Shown: positions 1-7,101 of the stretch, in pieces
How positions within the stretch are numbered: position 1 is the stretch's first letter
How the letters are laid out: each line of letters starts with the position of its first letter
Origin: Pseudomonas multiresinivorans
GTDB lineage: Bacteria; Pseudomonadota; Gammaproteobacteria; Pseudomonadales; Pseudomonadaceae
Reading direction: 5' to 3'
Assembly (NCBI RefSeq): GCF_012971725.1
Contig: NZ_CP048833.1
Location: forward strand, 1,736,001 to 1,800,000
DNA length: 64,000 nucleotides
The notes under the pieces: generated by a model
The model's database searches: none
What the model was told of the DNA's origin: nothing
What the model saw: the letters and a program-made list of their open reading frames with translations, nothing else
Program-made: the position numbers and the translations under genes

Positions 1-476
1 ATCACCGGATCGTTGAGCCGGCCTTCTTCTTCTACCGGCAGTTCCGGGCGCGCGGCGCAGAAGGTATCCGCGTAGAGCCCGCGCACGCCCGGCGGGCGCA
101 GCTGCCCGTCGAAACGGTAAAGCTTCACGCGCTGCAGGCCACAGGAAGGCGATTGCTGCATGAAGATGTAGCCGCAGATGTCCTGTTGCAGGCTGGCCTG
201 TTTGCGGCCGAAGTCGCGCAGCGCTTCGCTGACGTCGCGGCCGCCTTCGCGCTGGATCAGCGCGCGTGGATCGTCGCGGTCGCCCACCAGACGCAGGGTC
301 GGGCGTGGCACGCCGAGGCCGATGGCGACTTCGGGGCACAGCGGGACGAAGTCGAAATGGCGGCTGAGCACGTCCAGGCACAGGCGTGAGGCCTTGTGCC
401 CGCCGTTGTAGCGCACCGGTTCGCCCAGCAGGCAGGCGCTGATGCCGAGCTTGGGACGTGGCGGGATGTTGGACAT
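1..476 (-). CDS. DUF523 (YbgA-type) protein, partial
   Basis: The gene runs off the left edge, so only about 158 N-terminal residues are visible. The block GISACLLG...VRYNGGHK (residues 11-28, with Cys15) is the start of a DUF523 domain. Family members in Pseudomonas usually continue into a DUF1722 domain, which would lie outside the window. The biochemical function is unknown. In PAO1, as recalled, the counterpart lies between the FAD oxidoreductase also present here and a MerR regulator plus photolyase. The ATG at 476 has no clear Shine-Dalgarno sequence but lies just ahead of the conserved block. Two LitR-type operators lie 18-91 bases upstream, so control by light is inferred. Confidence 0.85.
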   Translation of the reverse strand, partial: MSNIPPRPKLGISACLLGEPVRYNGGHKASRLCLDVLSRHFDFVPLCPEVAIGLGVPRPTLRLVGDRDDPRALIQREGGRDVSEALRDFGRKQASLQQDICGYIFMQQSPSCGLQRVKLYRFDGQLRPPGVRGLYADTFCAARPELPVEEEGRLNDPV

Positions 477-493
477 GGTTTTGATCGATTTCT

Positions 494-517
494 TGTACAG
501 GTTGATTTATTTGTACA
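494..517 (-). promoter_or_regulatory. LitR/MerR-type operator, TGTACA-N12-TGTACA
   Basis: Two perfect TGTACA palindromes (494-499, 512-517) are separated by exactly 12 bases. This matches the T(G/A)TACA-N12-TGTACA operator described for LitR-type MerR light regulators of Pseudomonas putida. The site ends 17 bases before the DUF523 start codon. No regulator gene is inside the window. Confidence 0.75.
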
Positions 518-543
518 ACTATCGGTCAGGATAGACGCAGGCC

Positions 544-567
544 TGTACAAGTGCAAAGCCTTGTACA
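544..567 (-). promoter_or_regulatory. LitR/MerR-type operator, second copy
   Basis: TGTACA at 544-549 and 562-567 again have a 12-base spacer. The site lies 50 bases upstream of the first, so the DUF523 gene has a double operator. Confidence 0.75.
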
Positions 568-595
568 GGGGCAGGACGCCAACGTGGAGGCTCCG

Positions 596-621
596 CGGCC
601 CTCCCCGGAAGGAGAGGGCCG
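596..621 (-). terminator. GC-rich hairpin after the FAD oxidoreductase
   Basis: CGGCCCTC (596-603) pairs with GAGGGCCG (614-621) just past the stop codon of the minus-strand oxidoreductase gene. There is no T-run after it, so it may be an mRNA 3' end or a repeat remnant and not an intrinsic terminator. Confidence 0.35.
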
Positions 622-628
622 TGCGCGA

Positions 629-1612
629 TCAGAGGTGTTCGAGCAGGCGGCGTGCGGCTTCCAGGCCGCTCAGCCAGGCGCCTTCGACGCGACCGGAAAG
701 GCACCAGTCGCCACAGGCGTAGATGCCCAGGTCAGCATCGGCCAGGGCGCCGAACTGATGGGCTTCCATGGGCCGCGCGTAGAGCCAGCGGTGGGCGAGT
801 GCAAAGTCGGGGGCGTGCACGGCGCAACCGATCAGCTCGGCGAAGGCGCCGCGCAGGTGTTCGATCACGCTTTCCTTGGGCAGGTCGATGTGCTGCTTGC
901 TCCAGCCGCTGGCGGCGTGCAGCACCCAGGTGTCCAGTTGCTCGTCGCGCCCCGGCTTGGAGTGGTTGCTGGCCAGCCAGGACAGCGGACCTTCGTGCAC
1001 GAAGCAGCCTTGCACCGGCGTATCCAGCGGTTCGCGGAAGGCCAGGGCAACGGCCCAGGTCGGCTCCATGGGAATGCTCGCGGCGGCGGCGGCCAGCTTC
1101 GGCGCGCTGGCCAGCAGGGCAGCGGCCTGCGGCGCAGGGGTAGCGACCAGCACGCGGCTGAACGGCCCATGCGTCTGGCCCTCGGAGTCCTGCAGGTGCC
1201 AGTGCTCCTCGCCGCGGTACACCTCGGTGATGCGGCAGGCGAAGGTGACGACCTGGTCCTGCAGCAGTGCGCGGGTGATCGCGCTCATGCGCGGGGTGCC
1301 GACCCAGCGTGGCTGCTCGTCGGGAGAGGGGCTCAGTTCGCCGTCGCGGTACTGGTAGAGGGCCGGGTCCCATTCGGCGACCCAGCCATGCTCGCGCCAT
1401 TGCTGAATGGCGTCGAGGAAGCGGCGGTCGCGGGCGGTGAAGTACTGTGCGCCGAGGTCCAGCGCGCCGGCCTCGCTGCGCTTGCTGGCCATCCGGCCGC
1501 CGCTGCCGTGGCCCTTGTCGAACAGTTGCACGTCCTGTCCGGCATCACGCAGCGCGTGGGCGGCCGAGAGTCCGGCGATACCGGTGCCAATGATGGCAAT
1601 GGGGGCGCTCAT
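629..1612 (-). CDS. FAD-dependent amine oxidase-like oxidoreductase
   Basis: The 327-residue protein opens with IAIIGTGIAGLSAA (residues 5-18), a GxGxxG dinucleotide-binding fold, followed by the GSGGRMASKR stretch typical of small NAD(P)/FAD-dependent amine oxidase-like proteins (renalase-like). The C-terminus has the second FAD contact, IYACGDWCLSGRVEGAWLSG. The substrate is unknown. A longer frame extends upstream to 1669, but the ATG at 1612 is preceded by GAGG and starts right at the domain. A LitR-type operator lies about 50 bases upstream. The family and synteny (PA4657-like, next to an epimerase and hemH) are clear; a link to photoprotection is inference. Confidence 0.85.
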   Translation of the reverse strand: MSAPIAIIGTGIAGLSAAHALRDAGQDVQLFDKGHGSGGRMASKRSEAGALDLGAQYFTARDRRFLDAIQQWREHGWVAEWDPALYQYRDGELSPSPDEQPRWVGTPRMSAITRALLQDQVVTFACRITEVYRGEEHWHLQDSEGQTHGPFSRVLVATPAPQAAALLASAPKLAAAAASIPMEPTWAVALAFREPLDTPVQGCFVHEGPLSWLASNHSKPGRDEQLDTWVLHAASGWSKQHIDLPKESVIEHLRGAFAELIGCAVHAPDFALAHRWLYARPMEAHQFGALADADLGIYACGDWCLSGRVEGAWLSGLEAARRLLEHL

Positions 1613-1662
1613 GACATGCCTCGTCATCTGTTTGCATTGAAGCGTAACGAGCGGGAGGTTCT

Positions 1663-1686
1663 TGTACAAACGAAACTATCTGTACA
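1663..1686 (-). promoter_or_regulatory. LitR/MerR-type operator, third copy
   Basis: TGTACA occurs at 1663-1668 and 1681-1686 with a 12-base spacer, in the promoter region of the minus-strand FAD oxidoreductase. It has the same geometry as the two copies at 494 and 544. Confidence 0.75.
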
Positions 1687-1889
1687 ATTGCGATTCAGCT
1701 GTCCGCGCTCGTCTTCGATAGGAGTCCGATCATCGGAACCTTCGGCGCCGCATCGGTTCATTCAGAGATGAGCCCGGCTCGGGTTCCGGCACTTACAGCG
1801 TAGACCTCGCCGCAGAGGGAGTGTCAATGCAATCGCCTCCCTCTCGTCCAGACTGATGGAAGGTGGAACAACGCAACAAGGAGTTCGCC

Positions 1890-2795
1890 ATGCATATTCT
1901 CTTGACCGGCGGCACCGGCCTGATCGGCCGCCGCCTCTGCCGCCAGTGGAGCGCCGAGGGGCACCAGCTTACCGTGCTCAGCCGCCAGCCGCAGCGCGTT
2001 CCGTCGCTGTGCGGCGAGACGGTGCGTGGTATCGCCGACTTCGAAGCTTATGGCGACGGGCCGCTGGATGCAGTGGTCAACCTGGCCGGCGAACCGATTG
2101 CCGACAAACCCTGGAGTGCCCGGCGCAAGGCCTTGCTGTGGGACAGCCGGGTGCGCCTGACCGAGCGCCTGGTGACCTGGCTGGAAAGCCGCAGCCAGCG
2201 CCCGGCAGTACTGATCAACGGCTCGGCGGTTGGCTGGTATGGCGACGCCGGTGAGCGCCCGCTGGAAGAGAACAGCGCAGCGGCCGGCGAGGATTTTGCC
2301 AGCGAGCTGTGCCTGGCCTGGGAGCAGATCGCTCGCGAGGCCGAGGCCCTGGGCGTCCGTGTGGTCCTGGTGCGCACCGGGTTGGTGCTGGCGCCCGAAG
2401 GCGGCTTCCTCAAGCGCCTGTTGCCGCCGTTCCGCCTGGGCGCGGGCGGGCGATTGGGCGACGGTCGCCAGTGGATGTCCTGGATCCATATAGAGGACCA
2501 GATCGCCCTGATCGATTTTCTTTTGCGCAAGGCCGATGCCGAGGGTCCCTATAATGCGTGCGCGCCGCAGCCGGTGCGCAACCGCGACTTCACCCAGGAG
2601 CTGGGTCAGGCACTGCACCGGCCGACGCTGATGCCCATGCCGGGTTTCGCCCTGCGCCTGCTGTTGGGGGAGATGTCGACCCTGCTGCTGGGCGGCCAGC
2701 GCATCGTGCCGCGACGCCTGCTGGACGCCGGCTTCGAGTTTCGTTTCCCGGAGCTGAAGGAAGCCCTGGCCGACGTGCTGCGCGAGGCTCGCTGA
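1890..2795 (+). CDS. TIGR01777 family epimerase/oxidoreductase (YfcH-like)
   Basis: This is a 301-residue extended short-chain dehydrogenase. The nucleotide-binding motif TGGTGLIG is at residues 6-13. The C-terminal 50 residues, with IVPRRLLDAGFEF and LKEALADV, match the DUF1731 tail of the TIGR01777/SDR39U1 family. The exact substrate is not established for this family. The start at 1890 follows AAGGAG by seven bases and is preferred to an upstream in-frame ATG at 1863, which would add nine residues ahead of the Rossmann strand. It is probably co-oriented with hemH 125 bases downstream, as in PAO1. Confidence 0.88.
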   Translation: MHILLTGGTGLIGRRLCRQWSAEGHQLTVLSRQPQRVPSLCGETVRGIADFEAYGDGPLDAVVNLAGEPIADKPWSARRKALLWDSRVRLTERLVTWLESRSQRPAVLINGSAVGWYGDAGERPLEENSAAAGEDFASELCLAWEQIAREAEALGVRVVLVRTGLVLAPEGGFLKRLLPPFRLGAGGRLGDGRQWMSWIHIEDQIALIDFLLRKADAEGPYNACAPQPVRNRDFTQELGQALHRPTLMPMPGFALRLLLGEMSTLLLGGQRIVPRRLLDAGFEFRFPELKEALADVLREAR

Positions 2796-2920
2796 ACCTC
2801 CCGGCCTGCCGAGGCCCTGCGACATCGGTGACAGCCTCGGGGCCTCTTGATGGAGCGAGCTGCGTGTAAACTGCGCAGCCCGCACGATGACCGCCTACCG
2901 CACCGGTTTAAGGACACTGC

Positions 2921-3943
2921 ATGACCCAAAACGCCCTCCTGCTGGTCAACCTGGGATCGCCGGCTTCCACCCGGGTCGAGGACGTGCGCCGCTACCTCGA
3001 TCAATTCCTCATGGACCCATACGTGATCGACCTGCCCTGGCCGATCCGCCGGCTGCTGGTTTCGCTGGTGCTGCGCAAGCGCCCGGAGGAGTCCGCCCAT
3101 GCCTATGCGTCGATCTGGTGGGACGAAGGTTCGCCGCTGGTCGTGCTGAGCCGCCGCCTGCAGGAGTCCATCCGGCCGTTCTGGCCGCATGGCCCGGTGG
3201 AGCTGGGCATGCGCTACGGCGAACCGTCCATCGAGGGCGCGCTGCTGCGCCTGAGCCAGCAGGGCATCACCCAGGTGACCTTCACGCCGCTCTACCCGCA
3301 GTTCGCCGACAGCACCACCACCACCGCCATCGAGGAAGCCCGCCGGGTAATGCGCGAGCATGGCCTCAAGCTGGAACTGAAGGTGCTGCCGCCGTTCTAC
3401 GCGGAGCCCGAGTACCGCCAGGCGCTGGTGGATAGCGTGAAGCCCTATCTGGAGCAGCCCTACGATCATCTGTTGCTGAGCTTCCACGGCCTGCCCGAGT
3501 CGCACATCCGCAAGCTGGTGAAGGACAAGAGCCATGACCTCACCGCCAGTTCCAGCCGGGGCGTGCATGAGGACGTCATGGCCGTCTGTTACCGCAGCCA
3601 GTGCCTGCGCACGGCGGAGGACTTCGCCGCGGGTGCCGGACTGGAGGACGGACGCTGGTCGGTGTCTTTCCAGTCGCGCCTGGGGCGCAACAAGTGGATC
3701 GAGCCCTATACCGAGGCGCAGCTGGACAAGCTCGGCAAGCAGGGCGTGAAGCGCCTGCTGGTGATGTGCCCGGCTTTCGTCGCCGATTGCATCGAGACGC
3801 TGGAAGAAATCGGCCAGCGTGGCAACGAGCAGTTCCGCACGGCGGGTGGCGAGGAACTGGTGCTGGTGCCTTGCCTGAATGACCAGGAGTTGTGGGCGCG
3901 GGCGCTGGCCAAGCTGTGTGAGCGGACGCCTGCCGCGATCTGA
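2921..3943 (+). CDS. hemH: Ferrochelatase
   Basis: HemH inserts ferrous iron into protoporphyrin IX, the last step of haem synthesis, at the cytoplasmic membrane. The 340-residue protein has the family N-terminus (LLLVNLGSP), the TPLYPQFA segment, the catalytic-histidine motif LSFHGLPESH (His189), and the C-terminal CPAFVADCIETLEEI block. AAGGA lies ahead of the ATG. Its position behind the epimerase gene matches PAO1. Length and motifs are complete, with no anomaly. Confidence 0.96.
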   Translation: MTQNALLLVNLGSPASTRVEDVRRYLDQFLMDPYVIDLPWPIRRLLVSLVLRKRPEESAHAYASIWWDEGSPLVVLSRRLQESIRPFWPHGPVELGMRYGEPSIEGALLRLSQQGITQVTFTPLYPQFADSTTTTAIEEARRVMREHGLKLELKVLPPFYAEPEYRQALVDSVKPYLEQPYDHLLLSFHGLPESHIRKLVKDKSHDLTASSSRGVHEDVMAVCYRSQCLRTAEDFAAGAGLEDGRWSVSFQSRLGRNKWIEPYTEAQLDKLGKQGVKRLLVMCPAFVADCIETLEEIGQRGNEQFRTAGGEELVLVPCLNDQELWARALAKLCERTPAAI

Positions 3944-3963
3944 TCGAATTCGGAGCTCGGGCT

Positions 3964-4081
3964 TCCCCTCACCCTGACCCTCTCCCAGAGGGAGAGGGGA
4001 ACGTTCGGCACAGGATGAAAGCTCAGCATCAGCCGGCTCGGACTGCCCCCTCTCCCTTTGGGAGAGGGCTGGGGTGAGGGT
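3964..4081. repeat. Nested inverted repeat (CCCTCTCCC type)
   Basis: There are two back-to-back hairpins, CCCTCTCCC-AGA-GGGAGAGGG and CCCTCTCCC-TTT-GGGAGAGGG. They are enclosed by CCCCTCACCC and GGGGTGAGGG, which can pair over the whole element. It sits directly behind hemH and may also stop or stabilise its transcript. Similar CCTCTCCC palindromes are dispersed in many gammaproteobacterial genomes. Confidence 0.75.
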
Positions 4082-4105
4082 ATCTCCGGCACTTGCCTGC
4101 TCTTC

Positions 4106-4183
4106 GTAGGAGCGAGCTTGCTCGCGAACCAGTTATCCGACAGCTCTGGCGTCAAGCGTGTTCGCGAGCAAGCTCGCTCCTAC
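4106..4183. repeat. REP pair, type a (GCGAGC...GCTCGC)
   Basis: A head-to-head pair of the Pseudomonas REP unit GTAGGAGCGAGC...GCTCGCGAA and its inverse, about 78 bases in all. The remaining stretch 4184-4357 before the MFS gene shows no gene. Confidence 0.85.
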
Positions 4184-4357
4184 ACGGCGGTCCTTCGGCA
4201 AGACCCTTCATCCAAACCCTGACCACCCATTCATCAGCCAACGGCCGACGCACGCATTCAGAGACCTGATAGTGCGCGCGCGGTGTATTCGCAATGCCTA
4301 CTCTGCGGGTTCTCCCCTTCGCCTTCGCCGCGATTGGCGGCGTTTCAGGAGCCCGGC

Positions 4358-5722
4358 ATGAACAACAACAATAACGGCTACCCCTCCAGTGCCGTGGCCT
4401 GGTCCACGGTTGCGATCCTCATGGTCGCCTACGTGCTTTCCTTCATCGACCGACAGATTCTCAACCTGCTGGTCGGCCCCATCCGCCGTGATCTGGAGAT
4501 CAGCGACACGCAGATGAGCCTGCTGATGGGCCTGTCCTTCGCGCTGTTCTACACCCTTTGCGGCATTCCCCTCGGGCGCATGGCGGACAGCCGTAGCCGC
4601 CGTGGGCTGATCACCGTCGGCGTGCTGATCTGGAGCGCCATGACCGCCGCCTGCGGCCTGGCCAAGCAGTACTGGCACTTCCTGCTGTTCCGCGTCGGTG
4701 TCGGCGTGGGCGAGGCGGCATTGTCGCCAGCCGCCTATTCGCTGATCGCCGACAGCTTTCCGTCCAATCGCCGCGCGACCGCCATCAGCGTCTACTCCAT
4801 GGGCATCTACCTCGGCTCGGGCCTGGCCTTCCTGCTCGGCGGGCTGGTGATCAAGTTCGCCTCGGCCCAGGGCGACGTGCACCTGCCGGTCCTCGGTGAG
4901 GTGCGCCCCTGGCAGCTGATCTTCCTGATTCTCGGCGCGGCCGGCGTGCTCTTCACCCTGCTGATGCTCGCGGTGAAGGAGCCGACCCGCCGTGGCGTGG
5001 GCGCCGGTGTGGTGGTGCCGATGAGCGAAGTGGGCGCCTACCTGCGCGCCAACCGCAAGACGGTGATCTGCCACAACTTCGGCTTCGCCTGCATCTCCTT
5101 CGCCAGCTACGGCAGCGGCGCCTGGGTGCCGACCTTCTTCGTCCGCACCTATGGCTGGGACGCCGGCCACGTGGGCGTGGTGTACGGCAGCATCGTCGCC
5201 GTGTTCGGCTGCCTGGGCATCGTCTGCGGTGGCCGCCTGGCCGACTACTGGGCCAAGCGCGGGCGCACCGACGCCAACATGCGCGTGGGCCTGCTGGCGG
5301 CCTGCCTGGCCATCCCGTTGAGCCTGGTCTACCCGCTGCTGGACAGCGCCAATGCGGCTGCCGCGATGATGGCGCCCATCGTGTTCTTCCTCAGCATGCC
5401 CTTCGGCGTCGCCCCGGCGGCGATCCAGGAAATCATGCCCAACTCCATGCGCGGCCAGGCCTCGGCCATCTACCTGTTCGTGGTCACGCTGCTGGGCCTG
5501 GGCGTCGGCCCGACCGCCATCGCCCTGGTGACCGACTACGTGTTCGCCGACGACATGGCGCTGCGCTATTCGCTGTTGATCGTCAGTGCGGTGGCCCTGC
5601 TGGCGGGCGCGCTGTTCCTGGCCAACGGCCTGAAGCCCTATCGGGCCAGCCTCGAACACCTCAAGAGCTGGAGCCTGAAAGGCGAGAGCGGAAGCGGCGC
5701 GATGCAACGCCAGCCGGCCTGA
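4358..5722 (+). CDS. MFS transporter (spinster-like/ACS-type)
   Basis: The 454-residue integral membrane protein has about 12 hydrophobic segments. The first contains LSFIDRQILNLLVGPIRRDL, and the loop 2-3 motif GRMADSRSRRGL is a variant of the MFS GxLaDrxGrr signature. The FIDRQ start and overall shape resemble the spinster-like/anion:cation symporter group; the substrate cannot be read from sequence. The ATG at 4358 follows CAGGAG. An in-frame ATG at 4283 would add 25 arginine- and proline-rich residues and is rejected. It stands alone between a REP pair and a strong terminator, with no linked regulator. Confidence 0.85.
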   Translation: MNNNNNGYPSSAVAWSTVAILMVAYVLSFIDRQILNLLVGPIRRDLEISDTQMSLLMGLSFALFYTLCGIPLGRMADSRSRRGLITVGVLIWSAMTAACGLAKQYWHFLLFRVGVGVGEAALSPAAYSLIADSFPSNRRATAISVYSMGIYLGSGLAFLLGGLVIKFASAQGDVHLPVLGEVRPWQLIFLILGAAGVLFTLLMLAVKEPTRRGVGAGVVVPMSEVGAYLRANRKTVICHNFGFACISFASYGSGAWVPTFFVRTYGWDAGHVGVVYGSIVAVFGCLGIVCGGRLADYWAKRGRTDANMRVGLLAACLAIPLSLVYPLLDSANAAAAMMAPIVFFLSMPFGVAPAAIQEIMPNSMRGQASAIYLFVVTLLGLGVGPTAIALVTDYVFADDMALRYSLLIVSAVALLAGALFLANGLKPYRASLEHLKSWSLKGESGSGAMQRQPA

Positions 5723-5741
5723 TACTGCCTGTTCGACACCG

Positions 5742-5776
5742 AGCCCCCGTGCAGCGATGCGCGGGGGCTTTTCTTT
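5742..5776 (+). terminator. Rho-independent terminator after the MFS gene
   Basis: AGCCCCCG (5742-5749) pairs with CGGGGGCT (5762-5769), and the hairpin is followed by TTTCTTT. Confidence 0.85.
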
Positions 5777-5825
5777 GTGCGTGGCACAATGCGGCGGAAC
5801 ATGGATTCGAGGGGAGATTTCCAGC

Positions 5826-6941
5826 ATGGAAGGGAAGGGCATTCGTGCAGGGCTGCTTGTCCTGGGGGCACTGGCGCTGTGCGCTCCGGCAGAGGCGGAC
5901 GAGTCTTGGGTGGCGTTCACGCAGAACGACCTCATCGGCTTCAAGGATGCGCAGGGCACGGTGAAGGTCCCGCCCAGGCTAAGCCCGATGTTCACGATGG
6001 CCCGGCGTTTCGAGCACATCATCGCCACCGGCGAGGAAACCGCCGACGGTTACCGCACCTACTACCTGCTGCGTGATGGTCGTCAGGTGGCGCCGGACGC
6101 GGTCTACTTCTTCGACAACGCGCCGGTCTGCGAGAGTGAGAACAGCATCCGCTTCCGCGATCGCCAGCGTGACAAGGTCGGGTTCCTCGATGGCCATGGC
6201 CAGGTGCTGATCCCGGCCGAGCTGAGCGACGCCAGTGCCATGCGTAACGGCATGGTCGTGGCGCTGACGAGGGCCAGCCGAACCTGCGCCGATCCGGGCA
6301 CCAGCCTGGAGCAGTGCGAACACCGGGGCTGGAAGGGCGGCACCGAGTTGCTGCTCGACCGCCGCGGCAAGACGCTGGTGTCGAATTTCGACAGCACCCG
6401 TGCTGGCGCGCTGGACTGGTTCTCGCAGCAGGTGAGCGAGCAACCTTCCAACGACCCGCGCCGTGTCTCCTTCCAGGGAGTCGACGGTCGTTACATCAGC
6501 TTCGTCGACATCGAGAAGGACTTCGCCCTCTGGTTCAGGGACGTTTTTCTCGCGCAACTCGATGATGATTCACTGAAGGCCCACAGCTACTCGCGAATCT
6601 GGCTCGGGCAGGGTAGCGAACCGCTGGATGAGTGGCAGGCCGCTCCGGTGGGCGACGTGCTGCGCAAACACGCGGCCGAGCTGCGCAAGCGCCTGGAAAC
6701 CCTGCGTGCGTCAGGTGGCTATGGCGTGCGCCAGGACGACATGGGCTGGCCGTTCGACCCCGAGAGCGACCCGCAGTACTTCGACAACTGTGGCGACTTC
6801 GCCCAGTGGACGACGCCCAAGGTCTCGGCCATGGAGCACTGGGAGCAGGGCTCGTTCGAGCCGGCCAAGAATGCGAGCTTCGATTTCATCCGCACGGCCG
6901 ACGGGTATCGCCTGGTGGAGTTTTCGATTCCGAAGGAGTGA
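5826..6941 (+). CDS. Secreted WG-repeat protein, function unknown
   Basis: The 371-residue protein has an N-terminal signal peptide (GLLVLGALALCAPAEA, cleavage near residue 22), so it should be periplasmic or surface-exposed. The mature part carries degenerate WG-type repeats: LIGFKDAQGTVKVPP near residue 40 and KVGFLDGHGQVLIPAEL near residue 118, each in the KxGFxDxxGxxVIP pattern. The C-terminal third has no feature I recognise. Start chosen at ATG 5826 after GGGGAG; an earlier frame start overlaps the preceding terminator. It is an isolated gene between two terminators. No enzymatic function is proposed. Confidence 0.75.
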   Translation: MEGKGIRAGLLVLGALALCAPAEADESWVAFTQNDLIGFKDAQGTVKVPPRLSPMFTMARRFEHIIATGEETADGYRTYYLLRDGRQVAPDAVYFFDNAPVCESENSIRFRDRQRDKVGFLDGHGQVLIPAELSDASAMRNGMVVALTRASRTCADPGTSLEQCEHRGWKGGTELLLDRRGKTLVSNFDSTRAGALDWFSQQVSEQPSNDPRRVSFQGVDGRYISFVDIEKDFALWFRDVFLAQLDDDSLKAHSYSRIWLGQGSEPLDEWQAAPVGDVLRKHAAELRKRLETLRASGGYGVRQDDMGWPFDPESDPQYFDNCGDFAQWTTPKVSAMEHWEQGSFEPAKNASFDFIRTADGYRLVEFSIPKE

Positions 6942-6962
6942 AGTCCCGGTTGTTCGGGAACT

Positions 6963-7041
6963 GTAGGAGCGAGCTTGCTCGCGAACGTGGATATGCCGGA
7001 CGCGTGGGCATCAGGCGGTTCGCGAGCAAGCTCGCTCCTAC
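6963..7041. repeat. REP pair, type a
   Basis: GTAGGAGCGAGC...GCTCGCGAAC followed 30 bases later by its inverse complement, between the WG-repeat gene and mexW. Confidence 0.85.
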
Positions 7042-7070
7042 ACGGGGTTTGCGTGGATTGAACAGGTATA

Positions 7071-7098
7071 AAAAAGCCCCGCATCAGCGGGGCTTTTT
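7071..7098. terminator. Bidirectional terminator between WG gene and mexW
   Basis: AAAAAGCCCCGC pairs with GCGGGGCTTTTT. The two genes converge on it, and it has T-runs on both strands. Confidence 0.9.
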
Positions 7099-7101
7099 CG
7101 T

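Noticed and set aside
551..1771. 406-residue plus-strand ORF across the FAD oxidoreductase gene
   Set aside because: It is antisense to a well-conserved gene. Its Gly/Ala/Gln/His-rich composition is the usual shadow of high-GC codon bias, with no recognisable domain.
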